Origin: Pseudobacteroides sp.
GTDB taxonomy: Bacteria; Bacillota; Clostridia; Acetivibrionales; DSM-2933
NCBI RefSeq assembly: GCF_036567765.1
Contig: NZ_DATCTU010000007.1
Span: 62,001-126,000, forward strand
DNA length: 64,000 nt
Direction of reading: 5' to 3'
Shown: one piece after another, positions 24,411-32,490 of the stretch
Layout of the letters: each line of letters begins with the position of its first letter
Numbering within the stretch: position 1 is the first letter of the stretch
Program-made: the position numbers and the translations under genes
Notes under the pieces: generated by a model
Seen by the model: only the letters and a program-made list of their open reading frames with translations
Told to the model about the DNA's origin: nothing
Databases searched by the model: none

Positions 24411-24823
24411 CAGCAAAAGAATACCTTGGCCAGGCTTATCGCCTTGACCAGCGCATCAATTCTAAGCTAGGACAAGTTGAGTCTTTGAACCTTCTTGCAA
24501 CAAAAGCGACCGCCACTCTTAGTGATATGCCACGGAATCCAAACCGTGCGACATCTACAATGGCAGATGCAGTGGGTAAAATCATAGATTTGCAAGCAGA
24601 AATAAACAATGATATCGATTGCCTTGTAAGGCTGAAGCATGAGATTGTTATGGTTATAAAAAGAATTCGCAATACAGAGTACCAAACCCTCTTGGAAAAA
24701 AGGTATCTCTGCTTTATGACCTTCGAGCAGATTGCTGTGGATATGAATTACAGTATCGATAATGTATTCAAGGTTCATAAAAAAGCACTATCCTATATCG
24801 TTGTTCCTGCAACATTACAGTAA
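24407..24823 (+). CDS. DUF1492/ArpU-like sigma-related late regulator
   Basis: The 138-residue protein has an N-terminal coiled region (KEYLGQAYRLDQRINSKLGQ) and a C-terminal sigma region-4-like helix-turn-helix (LEKRYLCFMTFEQIAVDMNY, then SIDNVFKVHKKAL). Proteins of this group stand at the end of the replication module, just before the packaging genes, and are thought to switch on late transcription, like RinA or ArpU. The position here is exactly that. Confidence 0.8.
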   Translation: MTAKEYLGQAYRLDQRINSKLGQVESLNLLATKATATLSDMPRNPNRATSTMADAVGKIIDLQAEINNDIDCLVRLKHEIVMVIKRIRNTEYQTLLEKRYLCFMTFEQIAVDMNYSIDNVFKVHKKALSYIVVPATLQ

Positions 24824-24891
24824 AGTACAGAGAAATACAGTATTTAAATCTGTTATTGTTAGAGTAGAAAAATAGCATCAAGACCGAGCCA

Positions 24892-24921
24892 TCTTAGAGA
24901 AATCTTTGGTGGCTTTTTCTA
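24892..24921 (+). terminator. Weak terminator before the HNH gene
   Basis: AGCCA and TGGCT flank an inner AGA/TCT pair and are followed by TTTTTC. It ends the replication transcript near 24920. Confidence 0.5.
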
Positions 24922-24945
24922 TGCCCTAAAAAGGTGGTGAAATAG

Positions 24946-25296
24946 GTGCCTTTAAAACCTAAAAGACCTTGCAGTATCAATGGCTGCCCTGAACTTACCA
25001 ATGGCAGATACTGCGAGAAGCATCAAAAGGAAATTGACAGACAGTACAACAAAGAACGTCAGCCTCTTATGAAAAGGCGTTACGGCAGAGCATGGAAGCG
25101 TATCAGAGACAGATACATTAAGGCTCACCCACTCTGTGAGGAGTGTTTAAAAAACAAGAAGACAACCCCTGCCAATGAGGTGCATCACATCAAACCTCTG
25201 TCCAAAGGTGGTGACAGCAGTGATGAGAATTTAATGTCATTATGCAGTAGTTGTCACAGCACTATCACTGCAAAGGAAGGTGGCAGATGGGGCTAG
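24946..25296 (+). CDS. HNH endonuclease of the packaging module
   Basis: The 116-residue protein starts at GTG after AAAGGTGGTG. It has two zinc-binding cysteine pairs (CSINGCPE...CEKH and CEECLKNKK...CSSCH) around the HNH core VHHIKPLSKGGDSSDENLMSLC (motif HHIKPLSKGG and SDENLMSLC). HNH proteins placed just before small terminase are needed for DNA packaging and cos cleavage in HK97-type Gram-positive phages. It suggests cos-type packaging for this phage. Confidence 0.92.
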   Translation: MPLKPKRPCSINGCPELTNGRYCEKHQKEIDRQYNKERQPLMKRRYGRAWKRIRDRYIKAHPLCEECLKNKKTTPANEVHHIKPLSKGGDSSDENLMSLCSSCHSTITAKEGGRWG

Positions 25297-25350
25297 GGGG
25301 GGGGCCAAAATCCCTGTTACCTTTGCACAGGGCAACGGGCGCCCCCCTTC
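25296..25350. other. GC-rich segment between HNH and TerS, candidate cos region
   Basis: Nine Gs in a row (25296-25304) overlap the HNH stop codon. About 40 bases later GGGCGCCCCCC (25337-25347) can pair with them. The base composition is quite unlike the rest of the phage. The place is where cos-type phages are expected to be cut, but no overhang can be read from one sequence. Confidence 0.35.
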
Positions 25351-25421
25351 GCACGAAAAATTGCAGTTTCAAGAAGGGTATATACCCCCGGCTTGATTCT
25401 TGGAAAGGCAGGTGATGAAAA

Positions 25422-25961
25422 ATGGCAAATGGACATGGCGGTGCAAGAGTCGGTGCAGGTCAAAAAAAGAAAGCACTGGCTGATAAATTACTGGAAGGAA
25501 ACCCCGGCAAGAGGAAGCTTTCTGTTGTTGAGTTTTCTGACACAGCAAATCTGGAAGGGTTGGCAATGCCACCGCCAAGAGAGTATCTTGCAGCCAAGCA
25601 GAAAAACGGTAAAGACCTAATGGCTGTAGATATTTATGAAAAAACATGGAACTGGCTGTCAGAGCGAAATTGCTCACAGCTTATCCCGGCACAGATGCTG
25701 GAGCAATATGCAATGAGCGTTTCCCGGTGGATTCAGTGCGAAGAATGCATTACGGAATTTGGCTTCTTGGCAAAGCACCCCACGACCGGAAATGCAATGC
25801 TGTCACCTTATGTTTCAGCGAGCCAAAGCTTTATGAAGCAGGCAAACAATATCTGGTATCAGATTTACCAAGTGGTTCGTGAGAACTGTTCAACAGACTA
25901 TAAAAACAGCAATCCCCATGACGATGTGATGGAAAAACTTCTGACTGCCCGGAAAGGGTAA
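25422..25961 (+). CDS. terS: Terminase small subunit, P27 family
   Basis: The 179-residue protein begins MANGHGGARVGAGQKKK, the Gly/Lys-rich start of P27-type small terminases, followed by LLEGNPGKRKL. It continues with a helical body that includes EYLAAKQKNGKD and YEKTWNWLSERN. It binds the phage packaging site and hands DNA to the large subunit. The large terminase is not adjacent but lies 7 kb downstream at 33011. The modification and amidoligase genes have been inserted between the two. Confidence 0.88.
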   Translation: MANGHGGARVGAGQKKKALADKLLEGNPGKRKLSVVEFSDTANLEGLAMPPPREYLAAKQKNGKDLMAVDIYEKTWNWLSERNCSQLIPAQMLEQYAMSVSRWIQCEECITEFGFLAKHPTTGNAMLSPYVSASQSFMKQANNIWYQIYQVVRENCSTDYKNSNPHDDVMEKLLTARKG

Positions 25962-25984
25962 AAAATTATGATTGGAGACTGAAG

Positions 25985-27163
25985 ATGAATAATAAAAAGT
26001 ATTTGACCGCTGAAAGTGTGACTGAGGGACATCCCGATAAACTGTGCGACCTTATTGCAGACAGCATTTTGGATGCGTGTTTGAGAAAAGACAAGCTATC
26101 CCGTGTGGCTTGTGAGGTGTTGGCTACCAAAGGCAAAATTGTTGTTGCGGGCGAAATCACCTGTAGAACAAAAATTGATATTCCCCTTGTTATCAGAGTG
26201 GTTTTGAAGGATGTCGGATATGACCCCAAGAGGTTTAGTATTGTAGAGCATATTCATAATCAAAGTACTGATATTGCAATGGGTGTGGACACTGCACTTG
26301 AAGTAAGGGGTGGTGAATTCAAACCTTACGGGGAAATTGGAGCTGGGGACCAGGGTATTGTATATGGATATGCAACTGATGAAACAAGAGAGTACCTTCC
26401 TCTCCCTGTTGTTCTGGCACACAATATCACAAGGCGATTGACCAAGGTGCGTAAAGATGGCTTGGTTCAAGGCTTGATGCCTGATGGAAAAGCACAGGTT
26501 ACCATTGAATATGAAAATGAAATACCCAAGAGGGTCAAAACCATTATTGTTTCCACTCAGCATTCTCCGGAGAAATCACAGGAGGAGCTAAGGAAGGACA
26601 TAATTCAGTGGGTGCTGTGGGATGCATTTGACTCATTTCCCTTTGATGAGGAAACGGAGATTCTTGTAAATCCCTCCGGCAGATTTGTTTTTGGTGGTCC
26701 CGAAGCTGACACTGGATTAACAGGAAGAAAATTGATGGTTGATACTTACGGAGGACTTGCCTCCCATGGTGGAGGAGCCTTCAGTGGAAAAGACGGAACA
26801 AAGGTTGACCGCTCCGGTGCCTATATGGCTCGGTATATTGCTAAAAATGTATTGGATGCTTATCTTGCCAAAAAGTGTGAGGTAAGCATTTCTTATGCAA
26901 TCGGCAAAGCTGACCCAGTGGCTGTTGATGTTTGTACCTTTGGGACAGGTACTGTTTCGGATTCTGTAATCCGTGATGCGGTACTTGAGGTTTTCAACTT
27001 ACGGCCTGCTGCAATCATTGAGAAGCTGCATTTAAGAGATGCGAGATTTGCAGACACCGCTGTTTATGGACATTTCAGTAACTTTTTAAATCACTGGGAG
27101 TGGACAAATAAAAAATATGATCTGAAAGAGGCGGTGAAAAAGCTTGAACATACAGAGAATTAA
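25985..27163 (+). CDS. metK: S-adenosylmethionine synthetase, phage-borne
   Basis: This is a full-length MetK (392 residues) with EGHPDK (ATP site, 14-19), GAGDQG (114-119) and the phosphate loop GGGAFSGKDGTKVDRSG, so all main catalytic motifs are intact. The enzyme makes SAM from methionine and ATP. Here it sits between the two terminase genes and directly before two DNA methyltransferases. Its stop overlaps the start of the first one. The likely job is to keep SAM available for methylating phage DNA. The chromosome must have its own copy, not in this window. Confidence 0.95.
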   Translation: MNNKKYLTAESVTEGHPDKLCDLIADSILDACLRKDKLSRVACEVLATKGKIVVAGEITCRTKIDIPLVIRVVLKDVGYDPKRFSIVEHIHNQSTDIAMGVDTALEVRGGEFKPYGEIGAGDQGIVYGYATDETREYLPLPVVLAHNITRRLTKVRKDGLVQGLMPDGKAQVTIEYENEIPKRVKTIIVSTQHSPEKSQEELRKDIIQWVLWDAFDSFPFDEETEILVNPSGRFVFGGPEADTGLTGRKLMVDTYGGLASHGGGAFSGKDGTKVDRSGAYMARYIAKNVLDAYLAKKCEVSISYAIGKADPVAVDVCTFGTGTVSDSVIRDAVLEVFNLRPAAIIEKLHLRDARFADTAVYGHFSNFLNHWEWTNKKYDLKEAVKKLEHTEN

Positions 27164-28373
27164 AACCAATATTCTAAACCCGGCAGACTATAACCCAAGG
27201 AAAGACCTGAAGCCGGGCGATGCGGAATTTGAAAAGTTGAAGCGTTCCATTGAGGAATTCGGATATGTGGAACCGGTTATCTGGAACAAGACCACAGGCA
27301 ATGTGGTGGGAGGACATCAGAGATTGAAAATCCTTCACCAGATGGGTTTCGAGGAAGTGGACTGCGTGGTGGTGGAACTGGATGAACAAAAGGAAAAGGC
27401 ATTAAATATCGCTCTTAATAAAATAGGCGGAGAATGGGACAATGAAAAACTGGCACTGCTCATTTCAGATTTGAATGACAGTGCCTTTGATATTTCATTG
27501 ACAGGTTTTGATGCTGCTGAAATTGATGAACTTTTCAAAGATAAGATAAATAACAAAATCAAGGAAGATGGCTTTGACGAGCCTCTTCCTGAAAACCCCG
27601 TTACCAAACAGGGAGACATCTGGATTCTTGGAAGGCACAGGCTTATCTGCGGTGACAGCACAAAGGCTGAAACCTATAAAGCTTTGATGGACGGTAAAAA
27701 AGCAAACCTTGTTGTAACAGACCCGCCGTATAATGTGGCTTATGAAGGTACTGCCGGAACAATTCGGAATGACAACATGGATGACAAAAAGTTTTATGAT
27801 TTCCTGCTCTCGGCTTACAAAGGTATGTATGACAGCCTTGCAGATGGTGGTTCGATTTACGTTTTCCATGCAGACAGGGAGACAGTGAATTTCAGAACAG
27901 CATTTAAGGATGCGGGTTTCTTCTGTCATCAGACCTGCATTTGGATTAAGAATTCTCCTGTTTTAGGACGCTGTGATTATCAATACAGTCATGAGCCTGT
28001 TCTTGTAGGTTGGAAGCCAACCGCAGGACATAAATTCTATGGGGACAGAAAGCAGCGTACCACCTGGAACTTTGACAGACCAACCAAATCAAAGCACCAT
28101 CCGACAATGAAGCCCATTGCTTTGGTGGCATACCCAATAATGAATTCAAGTCTTACCAACAGCATTGTACTTGATCCTTTTGGCGGAAGTGGTTCAACAT
28201 TGATTGCCTGTGAACAGACGGAGCGAATATGCCACACCATTGAGTTGGATGAAAAATATGCAGATGTGATTGTGAAGCGGTTTATAGAACAGCAGGGTTC
28301 GGATAATGATGTGTTCCTTATGAGGGATGGTGTTGAAATTCCACATAGCAAGGTGGTGGCTGCCGATGAGTAA
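27144..28373 (+). CDS. ParB/Srx-domain fused DNA methyltransferase (N6-A or N4-C)
   Basis: The 409-residue protein has an N-terminal ParB/sulfiredoxin-like domain (VVGGHQRLKILHQMG) and a C-terminal beta-class amino-methyltransferase with VVTDPPYNVAYEG, HHPTMKP and LDPFGGSGSTLIA. It starts at TTG 27144 inside the metK end, with AGGCGGTG before it. Such phage enzymes are usually orphan methyltransferases that protect DNA from host restriction. It overlaps the following cytosine methyltransferase by eight bases, so all three genes form one translational unit. Confidence 0.9.
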   Translation: MNIQRIKTNILNPADYNPRKDLKPGDAEFEKLKRSIEEFGYVEPVIWNKTTGNVVGGHQRLKILHQMGFEEVDCVVVELDEQKEKALNIALNKIGGEWDNEKLALLISDLNDSAFDISLTGFDAAEIDELFKDKINNKIKEDGFDEPLPENPVTKQGDIWILGRHRLICGDSTKAETYKALMDGKKANLVVTDPPYNVAYEGTAGTIRNDNMDDKKFYDFLLSAYKGMYDSLADGGSIYVFHADRETVNFRTAFKDAGFFCHQTCIWIKNSPVLGRCDYQYSHEPVLVGWKPTAGHKFYGDRKQRTTWNFDRPTKSKHHPTMKPIALVAYPIMNSSLTNSIVLDPFGGSGSTLIACEQTERICHTIELDEKYADVIVKRFIEQQGSDNDVFLMRDGVEIPHSKVVAADE

Positions 28374-30318
28374 TCTTACACTTGGCAGCCTTTTTGATGG
28401 GAGCGGAGGATTTCCTTTGGGTGCGGTGATAAACGGAATAATTCCTGTATGGGCAAGTGAAATTGAACCCTTCCCTATCAGAGTGACATCCAAGAAGCTC
28501 CCATTTGTAAAACACTATGGGGATTTAACAAAAATAAATGGTGCAGAAATTGAGCCAGTGGATATTATAACCTTCGGTTCACCCTGCACCGACATGTCTG
28601 TGGCAGGAAAAAGAGCGGGACTTGAAGGAAAACAGTCAGTTCTTTTCCATGAAGCCATCAGAATTATCAAGGAAATGAGGTGTAAAACCAATGGAATGTA
28701 TCCACGATTTATCGTGTGGGAGAACGTGCCGGGCGCATTCTCAAGCGGAAAGGGAGAAGATTTCAGGGCAGTCATTACCGAAATCGCAAAGATTAAAGAT
28801 GAAGCCGTTGATGTTCCTATGCCTGAAAAGGACAAATGGTTGTGTGCGGGAGAAATCTTGGGAGATGATTTTTCTGTTGCCTGGCGAACCATTGATGCAC
28901 AATTTTGGGGAGTCGCCCAAAGACGCCGTAGAATCTACCTTGTCGCAGATTTTACAGACCAATGTGCCGGGAAAATATTATTTGAGTTCGAAAGCTTGTC
29001 AGGGTATTCTCCGAAGGGCATCCAACAGAGGGAAACAACTACCGGAGATGCTGAGGGTTGCATTGGAGCGCCAGTCTGCTTTGAACCGGGAGCGGCTTCA
29101 AGATTAGGCGGTCACTGTTGGAAGGACTCAACCTGTACCCTACGAGCAGATATGGGAGATAATCAGCTTGCGGTTGCCATTGAAAACCATCCTGCAGACA
29201 GCAGAGTTAAGATTGATGACAGTGGTAAAATTCAAACATTAACTTCCAGTATGGGTACCGGTGGAGGAAATGTGCCGTTGGTTATGAATGAGCGTCAATA
29301 CGCTCTGACCGTAACCGAGGACAAAGCAAACACACTTACTGGCACCGACTATAAAGGAACCCAGTGTGTTTTTGAACCGAATTGTGATCTGAAGCCTGCA
29401 ACAATGAAAATTCGTTCCGGCTGTGAAGGTGGAGGGAAAGGTGCATTGGTGCAGGAGGATAAATCGGCAACCCTCTCTTGTAATAATGAGCAGACGGTTT
29501 TTGTGCCAAAAGCTTATGGCATCTGCTCTGATAAAAGCAATTCAATGCTCTCGGGCAATCCCAACAGTGGAATTTATGAAGCCGAGACGAGCAGAACCCT
29601 TGACGGAACTGGTGGAAATCCTTCCTGCAATCAAGGCGGAATTGCCGTGGTTGCCCTTCAAGGAAGCATGATTGGGAGAGCCGATAAAAATGGACCACAG
29701 GGTGATGGCATCAATGAAGATGTCAGCTTTACCTTAAATACTGCCGACCGCCATGCTGTTGCTTATAGCTTGGACAGGGCAAGTTTTAATCAAGGTCAGA
29801 ATGCCCAATTTGATATAAGTATTCAGGAGGAGCAATCACAGACACTTGTTGCAAAGGGTCCCCATGCTGTGGCACAACCGGGAAGCTTCTATCCCTATAT
29901 GAAAGCTGAAAGCCAGTGTTTCAGAACGGATGGAAAAGCCAATACTCTGGTTAATGGAACTTGCCCCGGCTGTCATAATGGAGTAGTTGAAGCTGAGTAT
30001 ACAGTCAGAAGGCTTACCCCTACTGAATGTGCATTACTACAAGGATTTCCTGCAGATTGGTGTTTGAACCTTGAAACAGAGAATCCATCAGATGAGGAAA
30101 CCGACTGGTGGCGCAGAGTTTTTGAGGAACATCGAAATATCATGGGAACAAGCACGAAAGCCAAAACCAGAAGTCAGATTATAAAGTGGCTTCAAAATCC
30201 TTACTCTGATGCTGCGGAATATAAAATGTGGGGTAACGGTGTTGCACTTCCGTGTGTATGCTTTGTTCTCGCTGGTATTGCTTGGGTGCATGAAAACAAA
30301 ATTAATAGTGATGAATGA
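28366..30318 (+). CDS. Cytosine-C5 DNA methyltransferase with internal TL-repeat insert
   Basis: The protein is 650 residues from ATG 28366. Motif I is LFDGSGGFPLG (9-19), the catalytic Cys74 is in FGSPCTDMS, motif IV is VWENVPG, and the C-terminal motifs are TPTECALLQGFPADW and MWGNGVALP. Between them a region of about 300 residues contains at least seven loosely repeated units starting TL (TLRADMGDNQLAV, TLTSSMGTGGG, TLTGTDYKGTQ, TLSCNNEQTVF, TLDGTGGNPSC, TLNTADRHAV, TLVAKGPHAV). It takes the place of the usual target-recognition domain. It is probably a phage anti-restriction enzyme. Confidence 0.9.
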   Translation: MSNLTLGSLFDGSGGFPLGAVINGIIPVWASEIEPFPIRVTSKKLPFVKHYGDLTKINGAEIEPVDIITFGSPCTDMSVAGKRAGLEGKQSVLFHEAIRIIKEMRCKTNGMYPRFIVWENVPGAFSSGKGEDFRAVITEIAKIKDEAVDVPMPEKDKWLCAGEILGDDFSVAWRTIDAQFWGVAQRRRRIYLVADFTDQCAGKILFEFESLSGYSPKGIQQRETTTGDAEGCIGAPVCFEPGAASRLGGHCWKDSTCTLRADMGDNQLAVAIENHPADSRVKIDDSGKIQTLTSSMGTGGGNVPLVMNERQYALTVTEDKANTLTGTDYKGTQCVFEPNCDLKPATMKIRSGCEGGGKGALVQEDKSATLSCNNEQTVFVPKAYGICSDKSNSMLSGNPNSGIYEAETSRTLDGTGGNPSCNQGGIAVVALQGSMIGRADKNGPQGDGINEDVSFTLNTADRHAVAYSLDRASFNQGQNAQFDISIQEEQSQTLVAKGPHAVAQPGSFYPYMKAESQCFRTDGKANTLVNGTCPGCHNGVVEAEYTVRRLTPTECALLQGFPADWCLNLETENPSDEETDWWRRVFEEHRNIMGTSTKAKTRSQIIKWLQNPYSDAAEYKMWGNGVALPCVCFVLAGIAWVHENKINSDE

Positions 30319-30319
30319 C

Positions 30320-30350
30320 TTGCTATTTCACAGCTTTAGAGTGATATATG
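30320..30350 (+). promoter_or_regulatory. Repeated upstream element, copy 1
   Basis: CTTGCTAT, eight variable bases, then TTTAGAGTGATATATGTA (30334-30352). The same arrangement without gaps occurs at 31380-31413. TTGCTA and TATATG are 19 bases apart in both, with TGA before TATATG, so an extended -10 promoter is possible. Confidence 0.5.
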
Positions 30351-30380
30351 TACTTACCAAGAAAGAAAGGTAGGTATTTT
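30351..30380 (+). terminator. Terminator after the cytosine methyltransferase
   Basis: ACTTACC and GGTAGGT (one T-G wobble) enclose an A-rich loop and are followed by ATTTTTT. The hairpin overlaps the end of the repeated element. Confidence 0.6.
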
Positions 30381-30428
30381 TTATGCTCAAAAGTGCTGAA
30401 ATTACTTTAATTGAAAGGAGCGAGGTAA

Positions 30429-31103
30429 ATGGTTAAATTTTCTCAAAAGGTAACAGGTGTTGAAAGAAAAGGAATGGCTGCAATCATTGCCGAAGCAACC
30501 GGTCAGCAGGTGAAATACTCAGGTGTTCCATCTTATGCTTACGAAATTGGTGGCTGGAGTATAGACAGAGACGGAATTGTTTATTCCCCAACCTTTGACA
30601 CAAACCAAATCCTAGATTATAAGAAAGTGCTTGATGCTTTGAATCTTCCAGAATTGACAGCCGAGGGTGACCTTTGCATTACATTTTCTACTGAAGGACA
30701 CAATGAAGTGACGCTTCAAAACTTGTCAGCACTAATAAAAAGCAAAGCAAATTTGCTTGAAAAATCACTTTCAAGACCTGCAGAGCAAGATTGGACAGTT
30801 TCATTAGATACAGAATCAGAAATTAAATTTACGTTTTTTAATGCAACATTAAATTTTGACGAGGTAAAGGCATTCATCCTTCTTGCAGAAAAATTGAGTC
30901 AGCAGGCAAAGGCACTTAAATACTGCTCGGCAAAAGAGAAAGCTGTGGAAAATGAAAAATATGCAATGAGGTGCTTTCTCCTCCGATTAGGTTTCATCGG
31001 GGATGAATATAAAACCGAGAGGAAAATCCTTCTCGGCAGACTTTCTGGCAATGCTGCATTCAAAAGTGAACAGCATAGTATTCAGGAGGTGGCATCGGCA
31101 TGA
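30429..31103 (+). CDS. Degenerate amidoligase paralogue (annotated elsewhere as phage virulence-related protein)
   Basis: This 224-residue protein follows GAAAGGAG. Its beginning (VTGVERKGMAAIIAEATG) aligns with the amidoligase at 31457 (FTGITRAKAAEAVGKFL). Its second half aligns further: FFNATLNFDEVKAFILLAEK with GFNSTLHAGKIRSYIILALA, then ENEKYAMRCFLLRLGFIGDE with ENEKFAMRTYLNRIGLIGDE. The acidic GIEIEF and the HIHLDG motifs of the amidoligase are absent, so it is probably not catalytic. It may be a partner or regulatory subunit. Its stop overlaps the DUF4314 start. Confidence 0.75.
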   Translation: MVKFSQKVTGVERKGMAAIIAEATGQQVKYSGVPSYAYEIGGWSIDRDGIVYSPTFDTNQILDYKKVLDALNLPELTAEGDLCITFSTEGHNEVTLQNLSALIKSKANLLEKSLSRPAEQDWTVSLDTESEIKFTFFNATLNFDEVKAFILLAEKLSQQAKALKYCSAKEKAVENEKYAMRCFLLRLGFIGDEYKTERKILLGRLSGNAAFKSEQHSIQEVASA

Positions 31104-31330
31104 GCAATATTTCAAAGGAACAACTTCTGCTTCTTCGAAAAAAGTATCCTCCCGGAACGAGGGTTGAACTGTTAAGAATGAATGACCCATATTCCGACCT
31201 ATCAAGGGGAGAAACCGGAACTGTAATTTCAGTGGATGACATTGGAACCATTCATGTGAGATGGGACTCGGGTTCAAGTCTTGGAATTGTTTATGGAGAG
31301 GATAGCTGCAGAGTGATAGAAACACAGTAA
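31100..31330 (+). CDS. DUF4314 protein
   Basis: This 76-residue protein carries the DUF4314 signature: LRKKYPPGTRVELLRMNDPYSD, then GETGTVISVDDIGTIHVRWDSGSSLGIVYGEDS (cores PPGTRVELLRMNDPY and GTGTVISVDDIG-type strands ending HVRWDSGSSL). It is a small beta-barrel resembling SH3-like ligand binders. The start codon overlaps the previous stop (ATGA). It is regularly found beside amidoligase genes in phages and integrative elements, but no activity is known. Confidence 0.85.
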   Translation: MSNISKEQLLLLRKKYPPGTRVELLRMNDPYSDLSRGETGTVISVDDIGTIHVRWDSGSSLGIVYGEDSCRVIETQ

Positions 31331-31344
31331 AGTCAAGCTATACA

Positions 31345-31372
31345 GGCATAATAAAGTGTGTTTTATTATGCC
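31345..31372 (+). terminator. Hairpin after the DUF4314 gene
   Basis: GGCATAATAAA (31345-31355) pairs perfectly with TTTATTATGCC (31362-31372). It is followed by TTATT, so termination may be partial. Confidence 0.55.
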
Positions 31373-31380
31373 TTATTGCC

Positions 31381-31411
31381 TTGCTATATAGTCCTTTTAG
31401 AGTGATATATG
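31381..31411 (+). promoter_or_regulatory. Repeated upstream element, copy 2
   Basis: It has the same 8-base head (CTTGCTAT) and 18-base tail (TTTAGAGTGATATATGTA) as at 30320, with the same spacing. It lies 46 bases before the amidoligase start. Confidence 0.5.
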
Positions 31412-31456
31412 TATATACCCGAAGGGGAAAAACACACTTTGAAAGGTGGCAAGGTT

Positions 31457-32359
31457 ATGAAAAACACAAGGTTTGGAATCGAAATTGAATTTACAGGAAT
31501 CACAAGGGCTAAGGCTGCAGAGGCAGTAGGTAAATTCTTAAACGGAACCATCCAATGTACAAACAATGGCTACGATTGCAGAAAAATCACAGCACCGGAC
31601 GGTAGGGTTTGGCAGGTGATGAGCGATGCAAGCGTAAGACCTGAGACAAAGGAAAACGGCAGGACGCAATCAGCAGGCGACACCTACAAGGTTGAACTGG
31701 TCAGCCCCATCCTTACCTATGAGGGCGATATTCAAACTCTGCAGGAGATGGTCAGACAGCTTAGAAAAGCAGGAGCCTTCACAAACAGCACCTGCGGAAT
31801 TCACATACACCTTGACGGCGGAAACCATAACCCAAGGAGCATCAAAAACTTTATAAATATCATCGCAAGCAAGAACGACCTTTTCTACAAAGCACTTGAG
31901 ATTGAACCCGACAGAATGCGTTTTTGCAAGAAGATGGATGAAAGCCTTGTAAGCACCATGAACCGCAAAAAGCCAAAGACCATGGATGCCATTGAGAAGA
32001 TTTGGTATAGCGGTTACAATGAAAACAGGGACAGACACTACCATTCAAGCCGATACCACTTTTTGAATCTCCACAGCTTTTTCACCGGCAACCATACGGT
32101 CGAACTCAGGGGATTCAACAGCACCTTGCATGCAGGAAAAATAAGAAGCTACATAATCCTTGCCCTTGCCTTGAACAAGCAGGCACTGACCCAAAAGAGT
32201 GCAAGTAGCAGGAAAAACCAAACCGAAAACGAAAAGTTCGCAATGAGGACTTACTTAAACCGCATAGGACTTATCGGAGACGAGTTCAAAAACTGCAGAG
32301 AGCATCTTTGCAAGGCACTCAGCGGGTCAGCCGCTTGGCGATTTCGCACAGCGGCATAG
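31457..32359 (+). CDS. Amidoligase-family enzyme
   Basis: The protein is 300 residues from ATG 31457, which follows GAAAGGTGGCAAGG. It shows the family motifs: RFGIEIEFTGI at the start (acidic metal/ATP residues), VELVSPIL, GIHIHLDGGNHNPRS and a late VELRGFNSTL. Amidoligases of this family form amide bonds between peptides or amino acids and are predicted to modify cell-wall or other peptides. In phages they may block superinfection or alter the envelope (inference). A gamma-glutamylcyclotransferase gene follows, a known pairing. Confidence 0.9.
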   Translation: MKNTRFGIEIEFTGITRAKAAEAVGKFLNGTIQCTNNGYDCRKITAPDGRVWQVMSDASVRPETKENGRTQSAGDTYKVELVSPILTYEGDIQTLQEMVRQLRKAGAFTNSTCGIHIHLDGGNHNPRSIKNFINIIASKNDLFYKALEIEPDRMRFCKKMDESLVSTMNRKKPKTMDAIEKIWYSGYNENRDRHYHSSRYHFLNLHSFFTGNHTVELRGFNSTLHAGKIRSYIILALALNKQALTQKSASSRKNQTENEKFAMRTYLNRIGLIGDEFKNCREHLCKALSGSAAWRFRTAA

Positions 32360-32369
32360 ATGAATCCTT

Positions 32370-32402
32370 GCCAACAGGGGCGCTCAAACCGCCTCTGTTG
32401 GC
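32370..32402. repeat. 13-bp inverted repeat between amidoligase and cyclotransferase genes
   Basis: GCCAACAGGGGCG (32370-32382) pairs with CGCCTCTGTTGGC (32390-32402), one G-T wobble, loop CTCAAAC. No T-run follows. It could be an RNA processing or stabilising hairpin within the transcript. Confidence 0.65.
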
Positions 32403-32490
32403 AGAAGCAATTCCTGCTTGGGGAAGTATAGGGTTTCAAGATGCCCTTGGTACAAAGACACCACAGGGTAACGGAAAGGGTGAAGTGATT

